Assembly (NCBI RefSeq): GCF_001428625.1
Contig: NZ_LMIE01000030.1
Location: forward strand, 265,400 to 329,399
Length of the DNA: 64,000 bases
Origin: Hydrogenophaga sp. Root209
GTDB taxonomy: Bacteria; Pseudomonadota; Gammaproteobacteria; Burkholderiales; Burkholderiaceae_C
Direction: 5' to 3'
The number at the start of each line of letters is the position of its first letter. Position 1 is the first letter of the stretch. Made by a program: the position numbers and the translations under genes. The notes under the pieces are model-generated. The model was not told the DNA's origin. It worked only from the letters and a program-made list of their open reading frames with translations, and searched no databases. Shown here piece after piece: positions 61,598 through 64,000 of the stretch.

Positions 61598-63069
61598 CGT
61601 TCGCAGAACGCTGCGGCATCCACACCGCCGCCCGCGAAGCCGCTTGCGTGCGTCTGGTCAAACGCATCGAAGCCAGCGGCGTCGAGTTGGTGCGCATGGC
61701 CTGGTGCGACACCCACGGCATGTTGCGTGGCAAAACCCTCACCGCCACCGCCGCCATGCGCGCTCTGCTCGACGGCGTGGGCATGGTGGGCACCTTGATG
61801 CTCAAGGACACGGCCGACCGCACCGCTTGGAAGGTGTTCGAGCCCGGTGGCGCCACCGACCTGCCGGGCTTTGCCGGCGCGGCCAACCTCATGCTGCTGC
61901 CCGACCCCGAGAGCTTCACCGAGCTGCCCTGGGCACCCCGCACAGGCTGGCTGCGCTGCCAGCCCTGGTTTGCTGACGGCAAGCCGGTGCCGCTGGACAC
62001 GCGGCGCGTGTTGCAGTCCGCATTGGCCCGGCTGATGGATGCAGGCTACGGCCTGAGGACAGGGCTGGAGGTCGAGTTCCACATCTACCGCATCACCGAC
62101 ACCCGGCCCCAGCTCGACCCCGAGCTGGCAGGCTGGCCCGGGCTGCCGCCCACGGTGGAGATGATCCACCCGGGCTACAACCTGCAGGCAGAGGCCATGA
62201 TGGACATGGCCGACGAGCCGCTGCGCATCGTGCAGCGCACCGCGCAGGCGCTGGGCCTGCCGCTGCAGTCGCTGGAGATCGAGCTCGGCCCGAGCCAGGT
62301 GGAGGCCGTGTTCGACGCCACCGACGCACTCACCGCCGCCGACCAGATGGTGCTGTTTCGAAACGGCGTGCGCCAGGCGCTGCGCCGCGCCGGATTTCAT
62401 GCCACCTTCATGTGTCGCCCGCCGTTCCCGCACATCATGTCCAGCGGGTGGCACCTGCACCAGTCGCTGGTGGACCTGAAGACCGGGCGCAATGCGTGCA
62501 TGCGCGACGCACCCGCGTCCGACACCACCGCACTGGATGCGCGGCACACCCTGTCCGACGTGGCCGGCCACTGGCTCGCCGGCCTGCTGGCGCACGCGCG
62601 CGGCATGACGCCACTGTGCACGCCCACCATCAACGGCTTCGCGCGCTTTCGCCCCAACGCACTCGCCCCGCAGGCCGTGCTGTGGGGCCGCGACAACCGC
62701 GGCGCGATGCTGCGCGTGGTGGGTGCGGCGGGCGACAACGCCACCCGCATCGAGAACCGCATTGGCGAACCCGCCGCCAACCCCTACCTCTACATGGCGG
62801 CGCAGATCCACGCCGGGCTTGATGGCCTGCACAACCAGTTGCAAGCGCCGCCCGCCAGCGAAACGCCCTATGCCGAAGGAGGCGCGAAAATACCCACCTC
62901 GCTGCCCGAAGGACTCAACGCGCTGGAATCGGATCCGGCCTTGTGCGCGGGCCTTGGCAACGATGTCGTGCAACATTTCTGCCGCCTCAAACGCAGCGAG
63001 ATCGAGCGCCACGCCCAGGCCGAGGACAAGACCGATTTTGAACGCCGCGAGTACTTCAGCCGAACATGA
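61594..63069 (+). CDS. Glutamine synthetase-like ligase (gamma-glutamylamide synthetase type)
   Basis: A 491-residue member of the glutamine synthetase superfamily, not housekeeping GlnA. GLEVEFHIYRI holds metal ligands, SLEIELGPSQVEAVF the next glutamate pair, GWHLHQSLVD the ammonia/nucleotide-site histidine region, NGFARFRPNALAPQ the glutamate-binding Arg, and RIENRIGEPAANPYLYMA the catalytic Arg/Glu region. Relatives such as those in aniline and isopropylamine degradation join glutamate to an amine at the cost of ATP. Coupling by ATGA to a Rieske oxygenase gene suggests that the amine is glutamylated before oxidation. The exact amine is unknown. Confidence 0.88.
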   Translation: MTFAERCGIHTAAREAACVRLVKRIEASGVELVRMAWCDTHGMLRGKTLTATAAMRALLDGVGMVGTLMLKDTADRTAWKVFEPGGATDLPGFAGAANLMLLPDPESFTELPWAPRTGWLRCQPWFADGKPVPLDTRRVLQSALARLMDAGYGLRTGLEVEFHIYRITDTRPQLDPELAGWPGLPPTVEMIHPGYNLQAEAMMDMADEPLRIVQRTAQALGLPLQSLEIELGPSQVEAVFDATDALTAADQMVLFRNGVRQALRRAGFHATFMCRPPFPHIMSSGWHLHQSLVDLKTGRNACMRDAPASDTTALDARHTLSDVAGHWLAGLLAHARGMTPLCTPTINGFARFRPNALAPQAVLWGRDNRGAMLRVVGAAGDNATRIENRIGEPAANPYLYMAAQIHAGLDGLHNQLQAPPASETPYAEGGAKIPTSLPEGLNALESDPALCAGLGNDVVQHFCRLKRSEIERHAQAEDKTDFERREYFSRT

Positions 63070-63088
63070 AACCCCTCAAGTCCCCCAC

Positions 63089-63412
63089 ATGATTTCCATC
63101 CGGTTCATCAACCCCGACCAGACGCAACAAGACATCCAGGCCCGCCCGGGCGACAGCCTCATGAAGGCCGCGGTGAACGCCAACATCCAGGGCATCGAGG
63201 CCGACTGCGGCGGCAGCCTCACCTGCGCCACCTGCCACGTGATGGTCGACGCACCGTGGTCCGGGTTGCTGCCGGCCCCCGTGCCCGACGAGCTCGACAT
63301 GCTCGACTTCGCCTCCAGCCCGGTGGTGCCGCAAAGTCGCCTGAGTTGCCAGATCCGCCTCACCCAGGAGCTCGACGGTCTGGTGGTTCGTCTGCCTGCT
63401 TCACAACACTGA
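63089..63412 (+). CDS. [2Fe-2S] ferredoxin, adrenodoxin-like
   Basis: A 107-residue ferredoxin. Cluster ligands are the cysteines in DCGGSLTCATCHV (C-x5-C-x2-C, about residues 40-49) and the fourth in RLSCQIRLT near residue 86; the interaction helix APVPDELDMLDFA is acidic. It would carry electrons to the Rieske oxygenase two genes upstream. ATG 63089 gives the usual start MISIRFINPDQ; the frame is open further upstream but overlaps the ligase gene. Confidence 0.92.
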   Translation: MISIRFINPDQTQQDIQARPGDSLMKAAVNANIQGIEADCGGSLTCATCHVMVDAPWSGLLPAPVPDELDMLDFASSPVVPQSRLSCQIRLTQELDGLVVRLPASQH

Positions 63413-63468
63413 TGGCACACTGACCGCGCCAGCGACCTCCACCGCAACCCACACACACGTCGAACACC

Positions 63469-64000
63469 ATGTCCGAGAACTACACATTCACCCCGCCCGC
63501 CACCGTCTCCGTGCCCGTGGTCGACAGCACCGAGCGCTTCCCGGTCCACCGCATCTACTGCGTGGGCCGCAACTACGAAGAGCACGCCAAGGAAATGGGG
63601 TTCACCGGCCGCGAGCCACCGTTCTTCTTCCTCAAGCCGGCCGACGCCATCGTGGTGGCCGAGCCCGGCCAGACCGCCCGCACGCCCTACCCCAGCCTCA
63701 CCAGCAACCTGCACCACGAGATCGAGCTGGTGGTGGCCATTGGCACCGGCGGCAAAAACATCAAGGCCGCCGACGCCGCCCGACACATCTACGGCTATGC
63801 CGTGGGTCTGGACATGACCCGCCGCGACCTGCAAGGCGAGATGAAAAAACAGGGCCGTCCCTGGTGCATCGGCAAGGCCTATGACCACTCGGCACCCATC
63901 GGGCCGATCACGCCGGTCGCCAACGCCGGTGACGTGAACAACGCGCCCATCTGGCTGCAGGTCAACGGCAGCGACCGCCAGCGCAGCAACGTCAACAAGC
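63469..64000 (+). CDS. Fumarylacetoacetate hydrolase family protein (3' end missing)
   Basis: The ATG at 63469 opens a frame that runs off the window after 177 codons. RIYCVGRNYEEHAKEMG, PPFFFLKPADAIV and the metal-binding HHEIELVVAIG glutamates are typical of the FAH/2-hydroxyhepta-2,4-diene-dioate isomerase superfamily, followed by YGYAVGLDMTRRDLQ with the metal Asp. Members hydrolyse or isomerise ring-cleavage products such as acylpyruvates. Its place behind the oxygenase and ferredoxin genes fits a lower-pathway step. Confidence 0.9.
   Translation, partial: MSENYTFTPPATVSVPVVDSTERFPVHRIYCVGRNYEEHAKEMGFTGREPPFFFLKPADAIVVAEPGQTARTPYPSLTSNLHHEIELVVAIGTGGKNIKAADAARHIYGYAVGLDMTRRDLQGEMKKQGRPWCIGKAYDHSAPIGPITPVANAGDVNNAPIWLQVNGSDRQRSNVNK

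Overview
The window is a high-GC chromosomal segment from a betaproteobacterium, most likely Burkholderiales/Comamonadaceae (Hydrogenophaga, Rhodoferax, Polaromonas or Acidovorax type). This placement is an inference. It rests on the exosortase A exopolysaccharide locus, a class I phaC-phaA-phaB cluster, a stand-alone RnfB, and a dispersed palindromic repeat with core TTCGACAGGCTCAGCCCGAA. I saw no tRNA, rRNA, CRISPR array, insertion sequence or phage gene.

Bases 1-31,050 are one large exopolysaccharide (EPS) locus of the exosortase A (XrtA/EpsH) type. Its conserved core is read on the minus strand from 31,030 down to 20,307: outer-membrane export lipoprotein, chain-length protein, tyrosine autokinase, beta-barrel protein, ATPase, polysaccharide deacetylase, FemAB-like protein, glycosyltransferase, and exosortase A fused to EpsI. 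A CapK-like gene on the plus strand interrupts the order. The minus strand then continues with an exosortase-associated glycosyltransferase, WecB, an MBOAT plus SGNH acylation pair, WecC, a 49-residue small protein, an O-ligase-type polymerase, a deacetylase-glycosyltransferase fusion and an unknown protein. WecB and WecC point to ManNAcA in the polymer. An AT-richer segment (about 4,340-7,790) holds a flippase, a pyruvyl transferase and a GT2 and looks like the strain-specific part. Left of it are an ATP-grasp enzyme, a DegT-like aminotransferase and two glycosyltransferases.

Bases 31,300-37,400 hold an aromatic/aspartate aminotransferase, a decayed extradiol dioxygenase, intracellular PHB depolymerase PhaZ with a basic Ala/Lys tail, RnfB, an unusual chemoreceptor and a small hypothetical gene.

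Bases 37,400-46,665 are a propionyl-CoA/methylmalonyl-CoA operon on the minus strand: mutase, MeaB, PccB, PccA, a methyltransferase and a possible epimerase. A FadR-type GntR regulator is divergent. The MeaB frame is fused to a GIY-YIG domain across tandem copies of the palindromic repeat.

Bases 46,670-57,790 contain DusA, a degenerate HD-GYP protein, the phaC-phaA-phaB operon, PgeF, maleylacetoacetate isomerase, an Old Yellow Enzyme family reductase, a lipoprotein and a PRPP-synthetase-like protein. The last gene is coupled to an AMP-phosphorylase-like enzyme (57,784-59,349).

Bases 59,376-64,000 hold a GntR regulator divergent from a Rieske oxygenase, a glutamine-synthetase-like ligase, a [2Fe-2S] ferredoxin and a truncated fumarylacetoacetate hydrolase gene. 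This looks like an uncharacterised degradation pathway in which the substrate may be gamma-glutamylated, as in aniline dioxygenase systems.
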